From an uncultured Pedobacter sp. (GTDB taxonomy: Bacteria > Bacteroidota > Bacteroidia > Sphingobacteriales > Sphingobacteriaceae): 9,469 nt of DNA. The stretch covers positions 1 through 9,469 of the forward strand of contig CAMLDJ010000209.1 of NCBI GenBank assembly GCA_946478755.1, read 5' to 3'. Every line of letters starts with the position of its first letter. Position 1 is the first letter of the stretch. Positions 1 to 6,491 of the stretch are shown here, in pieces. The notes below the pieces were generated by a model that saw only the letters and a program-made list of their open reading frames with translations, did not search any database and was not told where the DNA came from. A program made the position numbers and the translations under genes.

Positions 1-62
1 ATTACGATCCGGCCGAATACCTGAAGTTTCTGGAAAGTGGTTTAACTGCTTTTAAGCAATAA
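1..62 (+). CDS. C-terminal end of an upstream gene (partial)
   Basis: An open frame runs in from the left edge and ends at the TAA at 60-62, giving the 19-residue tail YDPAEYLKFLESGLTAFKQ. A strong intrinsic terminator about 50 bases downstream supports this being a real gene end. The tail reads as an amphipathic helix (Leu, Phe and Leu at helical spacing). It is reminiscent of the final helix of a thioredoxin-fold domain, as in DsbD-like thiol:disulfide interchange proteins, but 19 residues are too few to assign a family, so the function is left open. Confidence 0.7.
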   Translation, partial: YDPAEYLKFLESGLTAFKQ

Positions 63-113
63 CAGACGATACTATCCATAAAAAAACGAAAATAGGTAGT
101 TAATAATTAGATG

Positions 114-145
114 AAGGCCGGTGGATACCGGCCTTGTCTATTTTT
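114..145 (+). terminator. Intrinsic terminator after the upstream partial gene
   Basis: A perfect 9-bp inverted repeat (AAGGCCGGT at 114-122, ACCGGCCTT at 127-135) with a 4-base GGAT loop is followed by a T-rich stretch (136-145, ending in five T). It lies 52 bases after the stop codon at 62 and separates that gene from fabF. Confidence 0.85.
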
Positions 146-242
146 AATACTTTTTATGTCGCAGATGTACAGGTAACCAGCTTGAAATCAGCAAGAAAGC
201 TATAAGGGTTAATTGAGAATAGCTTTAGTGCAGAAAAACATC

Positions 243-272
243 TATTTTTGCCGCCGGGAATATACCGGACGG
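243..272 (+). promoter_or_regulatory. Possible fabF promoter -7 element with an adjoining GC-rich hairpin
   Basis: The gap between the first terminator and fabF (146-351) holds no gene. Within it, TATTTTTG (243-250) matches the Bacteroidota -7 consensus TAnnTTTG, but no TTTG sits at the expected 17-23 bases upstream; the nearest TTG, at 213-215, leaves 27 bases. Directly after it, 251-257 (CCGCCGG) can pair with 265-272 (CCGGACGG, one bulged A) around a 7-base loop. If transcription starts near 255 the leader would be about 95 bases and the hairpin would lie at its 5' end. The rest of the gap is AT-rich with no further strong signal. Tentative. Confidence 0.3.
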
Positions 273-351
273 TTGATAAGGAAAGATAAACTGTTTAAAA
301 AAAATAACTGTTCAGAACGGCTTTTGTTTTGATTTAAAGTAACAAGTAAAT

Positions 352-1605
352 ATGAAAAGAGTAGTAGTGACAGGTTTAGGTGCTGTAACCCCTGTGGGAA
401 ATACAGTGAAGGAGTTTTGGGAAAACATTGTGGCCGGTAAAAGCGGTGTAGCAGCGATCACAAAGTTTGATACTTCAAAATTCAAAACTAATTTTGCCGC
501 GGAAGTGAAAAATTTTGATGCTGAGGCTTATGTCGATAAAAAAGAGCTAAAAAAGTACGATCTGTATACCCAGTATGCAATTGCTGCGAGTGATCAGGCG
601 ATAAAAGACTCAGGACTGGATTTTGCCATCATGCCTGAAGTAGAACGCTATGAAGTTGGTGTGATCTGGGCTTCAGGAAATGGAGGGATCAGTACTTTTG
701 AACAGCAGTTAAAAGAATATCATTTAGGAGATGGCACGCCAAGGTTTAGTCCGTATTTTATTCCAAAAATGATTGTTGATATTGCTGCGGGCGTAATTTC
801 CATCAGAAATAAGCTACATGGGCCAAACTATGCTACAGTTTCTGCCTGCGCATCGTCGAACACCGCGATCATCAGTGCATTTGATACCATTCGTTTAGGA
901 AAAGCAACGATTATGGTTGCCGGTGGATCAGAGGCAGCGATTACGGAATCATCGGTAGGCGGATTTAACTCGGCTCATGCCTTGTCAAAAAGAAATGATG
1001 ATCCTGCTACTGCATCTCGCCCTTTCGATAAAGAAAGAGATGGCTTTGTGATCGGGGAAGGGGCAGGTGCCCTGATCCTGGAAGAATACGAACATGCGAT
1101 GGCACGAGGTGCGAACATTTATGCCGAAATGGTAGGCGGTGGCATGGCAGCTGACGCTTATCATTTAACAGGCACGCCGCCAGATGGCCTGGGTGCTTCA
1201 CTGGGCATTTCTAAAGCTTTGGCTGACGCGGGAATTTCTGCCGATCAAATTGATTACATCAACGCACATGCAACATCAACAGGACTAGGTGATATCGGTG
1301 AGCTGAATGGGATCAAAAAGATTTTTGGCGATCTTCCAGTTGCCATCAGCGCTACTAAATCCATGACAGGTCACCTCCTGGGTGGTGCAGGTGCAATAGA
1401 AAGTATCATCAGTATTATGTCAGTAAAACATGACATTATTCCGGGTACGATCAATACGAAAGAGCTGGATCCGGAGATCCCTGAAGGTTTGAACATTATC
1501 CTGGGCAAGTCGGTTAAACAGCCGGTTCACTATGTACTGAATAATACTTTTGGTTTTGGTGGACATACTGCAACTTCCATATTTAAGAAATACACCGCTG
1601 AATAG
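352..1605 (+). CDS. fabF: Beta-ketoacyl-ACP synthase II (FabF/KAS II type)
   Basis: This condensing enzyme elongates acyl chains on acyl carrier protein using malonyl-ACP, in the cytosolic type II fatty-acid pathway. At 417 residues it has the normal family length. The thiolase-fold landmarks are all present: nucleophile Cys166 in VSACASS, His306 in NAHATST and His341 in KSMTGHLLG, the Cys-His-His triad of KAS I/II enzymes. The glycine-rich FGFGG loop is at 400-404. Two motifs depart from the usual FabF form: SACASS instead of SACATG around the nucleophile, and GGHTATS instead of GGTNGS after FGFGG. To my knowledge this variant is widespread in Bacteroidota. No acyl carrier protein or rnc gene is adjacent, unlike many fabF loci, so it may be a second, stand-alone paralogue. 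The ATG has no Shine-Dalgarno sequence but an A-rich upstream, normal for the phylum. The fold and reaction class are secure; the exact chain-length role is not. Confidence 0.93.
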   Translation: MKRVVVTGLGAVTPVGNTVKEFWENIVAGKSGVAAITKFDTSKFKTNFAAEVKNFDAEAYVDKKELKKYDLYTQYAIAASDQAIKDSGLDFAIMPEVERYEVGVIWASGNGGISTFEQQLKEYHLGDGTPRFSPYFIPKMIVDIAAGVISIRNKLHGPNYATVSACASSNTAIISAFDTIRLGKATIMVAGGSEAAITESSVGGFNSAHALSKRNDDPATASRPFDKERDGFVIGEGAGALILEEYEHAMARGANIYAEMVGGGMAADAYHLTGTPPDGLGASLGISKALADAGISADQIDYINAHATSTGLGDIGELNGIKKIFGDLPVAISATKSMTGHLLGGAGAIESIISIMSVKHDIIPGTINTKELDPEIPEGLNIILGKSVKQPVHYVLNNTFGFGGHTATSIFKKYTAE

Positions 1606-1621
1606 CATTTAGCGAAATGGG

Positions 1622-1663
1622 TAATGGGCGCGGGTGTTTTTAAAAAAATAACCGGGCCCATTA
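1622..1663 (+). terminator. Hairpin, probable terminator of fabF
   Basis: Sixteen bases after the fabF stop, TAATGGGC (1622-1629) pairs perfectly with GCCCATTA (1656-1663). Inner pairing of GGT (1633-1635) with ACC (1651-1653) and of the T run (1637-1641) with the A run (1642-1648) can extend the stem. The sequence that follows has only scattered T, so termination may be weak. The outer stem is certain; its role is inferred. Confidence 0.5.
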
Positions 1664-1703
1664 TTGTGTCAGATCGTCTTTATACCAAAGCCCGAAACGG
1701 ACT

Positions 1704-1734
1704 TTTGTTCCCATAAAAATATAATTTAACTTGG
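1704..1734 (+). promoter_or_regulatory. Candidate promoter of the acyl-CoA carboxylase gene, abutting the start codon
   Basis: TTTG (1704-1707) is separated by 19 bases from TAACTTGG (1727-1734), which matches the Bacteroidota consensus TTTG-N19-TAnnTTTG except for one T-to-G change. The expected transcription start, a few bases after the -7 element, falls at about 1738-1741, on the ATG itself at 1739. This would give a leaderless or nearly leaderless mRNA. No Shine-Dalgarno sequence is present. Confidence 0.45.
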
Positions 1735-1738
1735 CCTT

Positions 1739-3367
1739 ATGAATATAGAATTCAATAAAAATGAGGATATAAACAAGCAGTTGGTTTACGAACTGAAAAC
1801 CAGGATTAAGCAGATTTATAAAGGTGGTGGGGACAAGAGTGCGGCCAGGCAAAAGGTGAAAGGAAAGCTGCTGGCAAGGGAGCGTATTGCTTACCTAATT
1901 GATAAGGAAAGCGAGTTTTTAGAGATCGCTGCTTTTGCCGCTGATGATATGTATGTGGATCAGGGCGGCTGTCCATCGGCAGGAGTTGTATGCGGCATTG
2001 GTTATGTGTCCGGCAGGCAATGTATGATTGTCGCGAATGATGCAACGGTTAAGGCTGGCGCGTGGTTCCCTATGACCGCCAAAAAGAATTTAAGGGCACA
2101 GGAGATTGCGATGGAGAACAGGCTGCCTGTCATCTATTTGGTGGATAGCGCGGGTGTTTATCTGCCTATGCAGGATGAAATTTTTCCAGACAAGGAGCAT
2201 TTCGGGCGAATGTTCAGAAACAATGCGCTGATGTCTTCCGATGGTATAGTACAGATCTCGGCGATCATGGGGTCCTGTGTTGCAGGTGGAGCTTATCTGC
2301 CCATTATGAGTGATGAGGCAATGATTGTGGAAGGCACAGGTTCCGTATTTCTGGCTGGATCGTACCTGGTTAAATCAGCTATCGGAGAAGAGGTAGATAA
2401 TGAAACACTTGGCGGAGCGACTACACATTGTGAAATATCAGGTGTAACCGACTATAAGCAGCCCAACGATCAGACTTGTTTAGACAGCATACGTAATATC
2501 ATGAGCAAATTGGGTGCGCCCCAGGTGGCCGGTTTTGATCGGATTAAACCGGTTTTACCCAAGTTAGATCCGGAAGAGATTTATGGTATACTGCCAGAAA
2601 ACAGGGAGAAGCCTTATGACATGCTGGACATTATTCATCGTTTGGTAGACAATTCAGATTTCGAAGAGTACAAGAAATTATTCGGACAAAGTATCCTATG
2701 CGGCTTAGGCAGAATTGACGGCTGGGCCGTTGGGATTGTAGCCAATCAGCGTAAGGTCGTTAAATCCAAAAAAGGCGAGATGCAGTTTGGGGGGGTGATC
2801 TATTCCGACAGCGCAGACAAAGCAACCAGGTTCATCATGAACTGCAATCAGAAGAAGATTCCCCTTGTGTTTTTACAGGATGTGACCGGTTTTATGGTGG
2901 GCAGTCGCTCGGAACAAGGAGGTATTATAAAAGACGGAGCGAAAATGGTCAATGCGGTGGCAAATTCAGTGGTTCCAAAGTTTACCATTGTGATCGGCAA
3001 TTCTTATGGCGCGGGCAATTATGCCATGTGTGGTAAAGCTTATGATCCGAGATTAATATTTGCCTGGCCGAGTGCTAAAATTGCGGTGATGGGTGGATCG
3101 CAGGCTGCAAAGGTATTGCTGCAGATTCAGGAGGCTTCACTTAAGGCAAAGGGAGAGGTCATTACTCCTGAAAAAGAAGCAGAGTTACTGAAAGAGATTA
3201 CCGACAGGTATAACCACCAGACCACCCCTTATTATGCTGCGGCAAGATTATGGGTAGATGGGATAATTGATCCTAAAGATACCCGGAAAGTGATTTCTAT
3301 GGGTATTGAGGCGGCCAATCAGTCGCCCATAAAAAAACAGTTTAACGTAGGTGTGATCCAGACCTGA
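1739..3367 (+). CDS. Acyl-CoA carboxylase, carboxyltransferase (beta) subunit
   Basis: This is the biotin-dependent carboxyltransferase that moves CO2 from carboxybiotin to an acyl-CoA, working with separate biotin carboxylase and biotin carrier subunits. The 542 residues form the expected tandem crotonase-fold domains: an N domain (about 30-270) with the oxyanion-type motif CVAGGAYLPIMSDE (180-193), and a C domain (about 290-530) with DVTGFMVGSR (381-390), GGIIKDGAKMV (394-404) and SYGAGNYAMCGKAYDPR (422-438). The C-domain motifs resemble methylcrotonyl-CoA carboxylase beta (SYGAGNY, GFMVG) more than propionyl-CoA carboxylase beta (usually GFLPG and a YGGAY-type loop). Leucine breakdown is therefore a reasonable guess, but family members vary in substrate and I leave the acyl group open. 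No biotin carboxylase or carrier gene lies next to it, so the partners must be encoded elsewhere. The start fits the family N terminus (FNKNED near the start). It is unlikely to be AccD, which is shorter and carries a zinc-ribbon absent here. Confidence 0.93.
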   Translation: MNIEFNKNEDINKQLVYELKTRIKQIYKGGGDKSAARQKVKGKLLARERIAYLIDKESEFLEIAAFAADDMYVDQGGCPSAGVVCGIGYVSGRQCMIVANDATVKAGAWFPMTAKKNLRAQEIAMENRLPVIYLVDSAGVYLPMQDEIFPDKEHFGRMFRNNALMSSDGIVQISAIMGSCVAGGAYLPIMSDEAMIVEGTGSVFLAGSYLVKSAIGEEVDNETLGGATTHCEISGVTDYKQPNDQTCLDSIRNIMSKLGAPQVAGFDRIKPVLPKLDPEEIYGILPENREKPYDMLDIIHRLVDNSDFEEYKKLFGQSILCGLGRIDGWAVGIVANQRKVVKSKKGEMQFGGVIYSDSADKATRFIMNCNQKKIPLVFLQDVTGFMVGSRSEQGGIIKDGAKMVNAVANSVVPKFTIVIGNSYGAGNYAMCGKAYDPRLIFAWPSAKIAVMGGSQAAKVLLQIQEASLKAKGEVITPEKEAELLKEITDRYNHQTTPYYAAARLWVDGIIDPKDTRKVISMGIEAANQSPIKKQFNVGVIQT

Positions 3368-3390
3368 TTTCAATTATAATCTATATATCA

Positions 3391-3415
3391 CAATGTTGCA
3401 TTTGTTGCAACATTG
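3391..3415. repeat. Perfect 10-bp inverted repeat between the carboxylase gene and trxB
   Basis: CAATGTTGCA (3391-3400) and TGCAACATTG (3406-3415) are exact reverse complements around a 5-base loop, TTTGT. It begins 23 bases after the carboxylase stop and could act as its terminator, but no T run follows. It also ends only 3 bases before the TTTG of the trxB promoter, centred about 50 bases upstream of the predicted start, where activator sites often lie. Either role is possible, or both. Confidence 0.6.
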
Positions 3416-3418
3416 CTA

Positions 3419-3449
3419 TTTGCACATAGCGGGATAAAGCGTAATTTTG
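3419..3449 (+). promoter_or_regulatory. Promoter of trxB (Bacteroidota -33/-7 type)
   Basis: TTTG at 3419-3422, a 19-base spacer, and TAATTTTG at 3442-3449 match the published Bacteroides consensus TTTG-N19-TAnnTTTG at every defined position. The predicted transcription start is near 3454-3457, giving a leader of about 25 AT-rich bases before the ATG at 3481. This is the best promoter match in the window. Confidence 0.75.
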
Positions 3450-3469
3450 TTATAACAATGTTATAACAA
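3447..3469. promoter_or_regulatory. Tandem palindromes over the trxB start site, candidate operator
   Basis: The 11-base word TGTTATAACAA occurs twice head to tail (3448-3458 and 3459-3469). The first copy with its preceding T is a perfect 12-bp palindrome (TTGTTATAACAA, 3447-3458), and the second contains a perfect 10-bp palindrome (TGTTATAACA, 3459-3468). The array overlaps the last three bases of the -7 element and covers the predicted transcription start, the place for a repressor site. The regulator cannot be named from the sequence; a redox-responsive protein is a guess from the gene controlled. Confidence 0.5.
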
Positions 3470-3480
3470 TCTAAAAATAT

Positions 3481-4443
3481 ATGTCACAAGAAATAGAACA
3501 CGTTCAATGTTTGATTATCGGTTCAGGGCCTGCGGGGTATACGGCCGCAATTTATGCAGCGCGTGCGGATCTCAAACCAGTTATGTATACGGGTATGGAG
3601 CCGGGAGGTCAGCTTACCCAAACCACTGAAGTAGATAATTTTCCGGGTTATCCCTCAGGAATCACCGGTCCTGAGATGATGGAAGATTTCCGTAAACAAG
3701 CTGAGCGTTTTGGGACAGATATTCGTTTTGGCTATGTAAGTGCTGTTGATTTTTCTTCCTTACCTCATAAAGTTGTTGTCGATGAGATCAAAACAATTAC
3801 AGCTGATACGGTAATTATTTCAACAGGAGCCACAGCTAAATGGTTAGGTCTTCCAAGTGAACAAAAATACAATGGTTTTGGAGTTTCTGCCTGTGCCGTT
3901 TGTGACGGTTTCTTTTTTAAAGGGCAGGATGTGGCTATAGTAGGTGCAGGCGATACTGCTGCCGAGGAAGCAACTTACCTGGCTAAACTTTGTAAAAAGG
4001 TTTATATGCTGGTTCGAAGAGACGAATTCAGGGCTTCTAAGGCGATGGTACACAGGGTGTTGAATACACCAAATATTGAAGTGATCTATAACACAGAAAC
4101 TAAAGAAATATTAGGGAATGGGAAAAATGTGACCGGTGTCAGGGTGATAAATAATCAAACCGGTGCTGAAACTGACTTGCCTGTTGAAGGGTTCTTCGTG
4201 GCTATCGGTCACACGCCGAACACGGGTATCTTTAAAGGCTGGCTGGATATGGATGAAACCGGTTATCTGAAAACAATGCCGGGATCCACGCTCACGAATG
4301 TTGAAGGCGTTTTTGCCAGCGGCGACGTACAGGATAGTTATTACCGCCAGGCAGTTACTGCTGCGGGTTCAGGCTGTATGGCTGCACTTGATGCGGAACG
4401 TTATCTGGCAGCTAAAGAACATGATATGAAAACGGTATCTTAA
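3481..4443 (+). CDS. trxB: Thioredoxin-disulfide reductase
   Basis: This cytosolic FAD enzyme uses NADPH to reduce thioredoxin, supplying electrons for ribonucleotide reduction, peroxide removal and thiol repair. The 320 residues match low-molecular-weight bacterial TrxB. The FAD-binding GSGPAG lies at 14-19, the redox-active pair in CAVCD at 138-142 (Cys138, Cys141), the NADPH-domain GAGDTA at 155-160, the 2'-phosphate-binding arginines in VRRDEFRA at 178-185, and the C-terminal FAD motif ASGDVQD at 279-285. No catalytic residue is missing. The gene stands alone between its own promoter and terminator. The leader is AT-rich with no Shine-Dalgarno sequence; the ATG is chosen because the GxGxxG motif follows at the usual distance. 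A ferredoxin-NADP reductase is excluded by the CxxC pair. Confidence 0.96.
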   Translation: MSQEIEHVQCLIIGSGPAGYTAAIYAARADLKPVMYTGMEPGGQLTQTTEVDNFPGYPSGITGPEMMEDFRKQAERFGTDIRFGYVSAVDFSSLPHKVVVDEIKTITADTVIISTGATAKWLGLPSEQKYNGFGVSACAVCDGFFFKGQDVAIVGAGDTAAEEATYLAKLCKKVYMLVRRDEFRASKAMVHRVLNTPNIEVIYNTETKEILGNGKNVTGVRVINNQTGAETDLPVEGFFVAIGHTPNTGIFKGWLDMDETGYLKTMPGSTLTNVEGVFASGDVQDSYYRQAVTAAGSGCMAALDAERYLAAKEHDMKTVS

Positions 4444-4464
4444 TTCATAAAAAAAAATAATTAG

Positions 4465-4497
4465 AGGCAGGATCATTTATTGGTTTTGCCTTTTTTT
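4465..4497 (+). terminator. Intrinsic terminator of trxB
   Basis: AGGCAGGATC (4465-4474) pairs with GGTTTTGCCT (4482-4491) over ten positions, including three G-U pairs, around a 7-base loop. The last T of the stem leads into a run of T (4491-4497). It starts 22 bases after the trxB stop codon. Confidence 0.8.
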
Positions 4498-4529
4498 GTG
4501 TGCTGGTAATTAAGATTTTTTTAACTTAG
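4495..4529 (+). promoter_or_regulatory. Candidate promoter of the GH20-lipoprotein unit
   Basis: TAACTTAG (4522-4529) matches TAnnTTTG except for one base, and TTTG at 4495-4498, at the end of the terminator T run, lies 23 bases upstream, the upper limit of the reported spacing. Transcription would begin near 4534, about 28 bases before the ATG. The word TTTAACTT is shared with the candidate carboxylase promoter (1725-1732). Tentative because of the spacing. Confidence 0.35.
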
Positions 4530-4561
4530 GCATGAATTCAATCTAAATACCGACCATCATC

Positions 4562-6463
4562 ATGAAAAAAGTACTTTCTATAATTTTATTGGCCTTCCTG
4601 TATGTCGATGCTTTTGCTCAAAGTGATATCAATATGGGAATAATTCCTGCTCCGGTATCTGTAAAGAAAGGTACAGGAACCTTTAAACTGGATAAAACCG
4701 TTGTTCTTGTTTCGAACGATGTAAAGAATGCGCAATCTGCTGATCTATTAAACGCATTTATTGTTTCCAAAGGAGGTTTTTCACTACGAGAGGTTAAAAC
4801 GGCAACTACCGGTCAACGCAGTATAGTACTCAGTTCAGCTGGTGCTGATCAGTTACCTGCTGAAGGTTATAAAATAACGGTCAGCACTAAAAATATTACT
4901 ATTACTGGTAAAGGCGCCGGTTTGTTTTATGGGGTGCAGTCTCTGATGCAGCTCATGCCGGAACAATTAAAGAGCGAGATTTTGGTCAATGTAGCAGAAA
5001 TCAATGATTATCCGCGTTTTAAATACAGAGGGTTACATCTGGATGTAGGACGTCATATGTTCCCGGTGGCCTTTATTAAAAAATATATTGATCTGATGGC
5101 CCGTTATAAATTAAATAATTTTCACTGGCATTTAACTGAAGACCAGGGCTGGAGGATTGAGATCAAGAAATACCCCAAGCTAACGACTGTAGGTTCCAGC
5201 AGAAACGGAACAATCATTGGCCATCATCCTGGTGTGAACACAGATGGTGAAGTTTACAAAGGCTTTTATACACAAGATGAAGTTAAAGATATTGTAGCCT
5301 ATGCCGCTGCCAGGTTTATCAATGTCATTCCTGAGATCGAATTGCCGGGTCATAGCTCTGCTGCTATTGCAGCGTATCCGGAATTAAGCTGTTTCCCGGA
5401 CAAGGATACCGCCATCAGCGAAAATACCCCCTGGTCTGGTTCACGAAAAGGCAAACAGGTACAACAAACCTGGGGCGTTTTTGATGATGTATATGTGCCT
5501 ACAGAAAATACGTTTAAATTTCTGGAAAATGTCCTTGATGAGGTCATTGCGCTTTTTCCCTCAAAATACATTCATATTGGGGGTGATGAAAGTCCGAAGG
5601 AATACTGGAAACAAAGTGAATTTTGTCAGAAGCTCATTAAGCAGCTTGGTTTAAAAGATGAACATGAGCTGCAGAGTTATTTCATTCAGCGGATTGAAAA
5701 ATATATCAATTCTAAAGGACGCCGCATCATCGGCTGGGATGAGATCCTGGAGGGCGGCCTGGCACCAGATGCTACGGTCATGTCCTGGAGAGGAGAAAAA
5801 GGGGGGATTGCAGCTGCACAGCAGAAACATGAGGTGATTATGACCCCGAATGCTGGCGGTCTGTATTTTGATCATAAGCAATCAGAGTCAGCTGATGAGC
5901 CGACAAATATCGGTGGCCTGGCGCCTTATTCTAAATCGTATGCCTATGACCCTGTTCCTGCCATCCTAACCACAGATGAGCAGAAATATGTAATTGGTGT
6001 TCAGGCAAATGTGTGGACAGAATATATCGGGACACCCGAGAAAGTTGAGTATTTTATTCTGCCGAGATTGTTCTCTTTATCGGAAATTGCCTGGAGCCAG
6101 GTTAGCCGTAAGGACTTTAAGAATTTTTCAGAAGAGCGTTTGCCCTTACATCTTTCCAGGTTGGATAAAACAAATACAAATTACTGGGTGCCAACACCTC
6201 TTGGACAGGATCAGAAAATGTTAAATGGAGAGACATTTACTCTCAATCTAAAGGAGCCAATCCCTGGATCCCGAATTTATTATACTTTTGATTTGACACG
6301 TCCTTCCGAAATGGCAACTTTATATACTAAACCCATTAAAATTACGGTTGCTAAAGGGCAGAAGCAGGTTTTGAAAACGGTAGTTGTTACACCTTCCGGC
6401 AAACGAAGCGTCGTCACTGAGACCGTCTTAAATAATGGTGCTCCAGATGTAAATACTAAATAA
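4562..6463 (+). CDS. Secreted beta-N-acetylhexosaminidase, glycoside hydrolase family 20
   Basis: This enzyme removes terminal beta-linked GlcNAc or GalNAc from chitin oligomers, glycans or cell-wall fragments by the substrate-assisted retaining mechanism of GH20. Domains of the 633-residue protein in order: a type I signal peptide (1-19, cleaved before Gln20 in AFAQ), the GH20b N-terminal domain (about 25-150), the TIM-barrel catalytic domain (about 153-515) and a C-terminal beta-sandwich like the chitobiase/Hex C-terminal domain (about 550-622, with YYTFDLTRPSEMATLY). Active-site landmarks are Arg164 in HLDVGRH, FHWHLTEDQGWR at 187-198, His264 in ELPGHS, the catalytic pair Asp342-Glu343 in HIGGDES, Trp409 in MSWRG, and VWTEYI at 484-489. 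There is no lipobox, so it is probably periplasmic or exported further. It heads a short operon with the lipoprotein 28 bases downstream. No SusC/SusD or other polysaccharide-utilisation genes are adjacent, so the natural substrate is not indicated by context. Confidence 0.94.
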   Translation: MKKVLSIILLAFLYVDAFAQSDINMGIIPAPVSVKKGTGTFKLDKTVVLVSNDVKNAQSADLLNAFIVSKGGFSLREVKTATTGQRSIVLSSAGADQLPAEGYKITVSTKNITITGKGAGLFYGVQSLMQLMPEQLKSEILVNVAEINDYPRFKYRGLHLDVGRHMFPVAFIKKYIDLMARYKLNNFHWHLTEDQGWRIEIKKYPKLTTVGSSRNGTIIGHHPGVNTDGEVYKGFYTQDEVKDIVAYAAARFINVIPEIELPGHSSAAIAAYPELSCFPDKDTAISENTPWSGSRKGKQVQQTWGVFDDVYVPTENTFKFLENVLDEVIALFPSKYIHIGGDESPKEYWKQSEFCQKLIKQLGLKDEHELQSYFIQRIEKYINSKGRRIIGWDEILEGGLAPDATVMSWRGEKGGIAAAQQKHEVIMTPNAGGLYFDHKQSESADEPTNIGGLAPYSKSYAYDPVPAILTTDEQKYVIGVQANVWTEYIGTPEKVEYFILPRLFSLSEIAWSQVSRKDFKNFSEERLPLHLSRLDKTNTNYWVPTPLGQDQKMLNGETFTLNLKEPIPGSRIYYTFDLTRPSEMATLYTKPIKITVAKGQKQVLKTVVVTPSGKRSVVTETVLNNGAPDVNTK

Positions 6464-6491
6464 GCTCAAAGATCCAGCTAACAGAAAATAA

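Noticed and set aside
111..176. A 21-codon open frame starting with ATG at 111 in the gap before fabF
   Set aside because: It runs straight through the intrinsic terminator at 114-145, has no ribosome-binding context and gives a short product without recognisable features.
1007..1201. Minus-strand open frames inside fabF and, similarly, inside trxB and the GH20 gene
   Set aside because: They lie wholly within well-supported genes on the other strand, resemble no family and have no promoter or spacing that suggests expression.
5994..6224. A second plus-strand frame inside the GH20 gene
   Set aside because: The GH20 frame is intact through this region with conserved active-site residues (VWTEYI), so there is no frameshift and no reason to call a nested gene.
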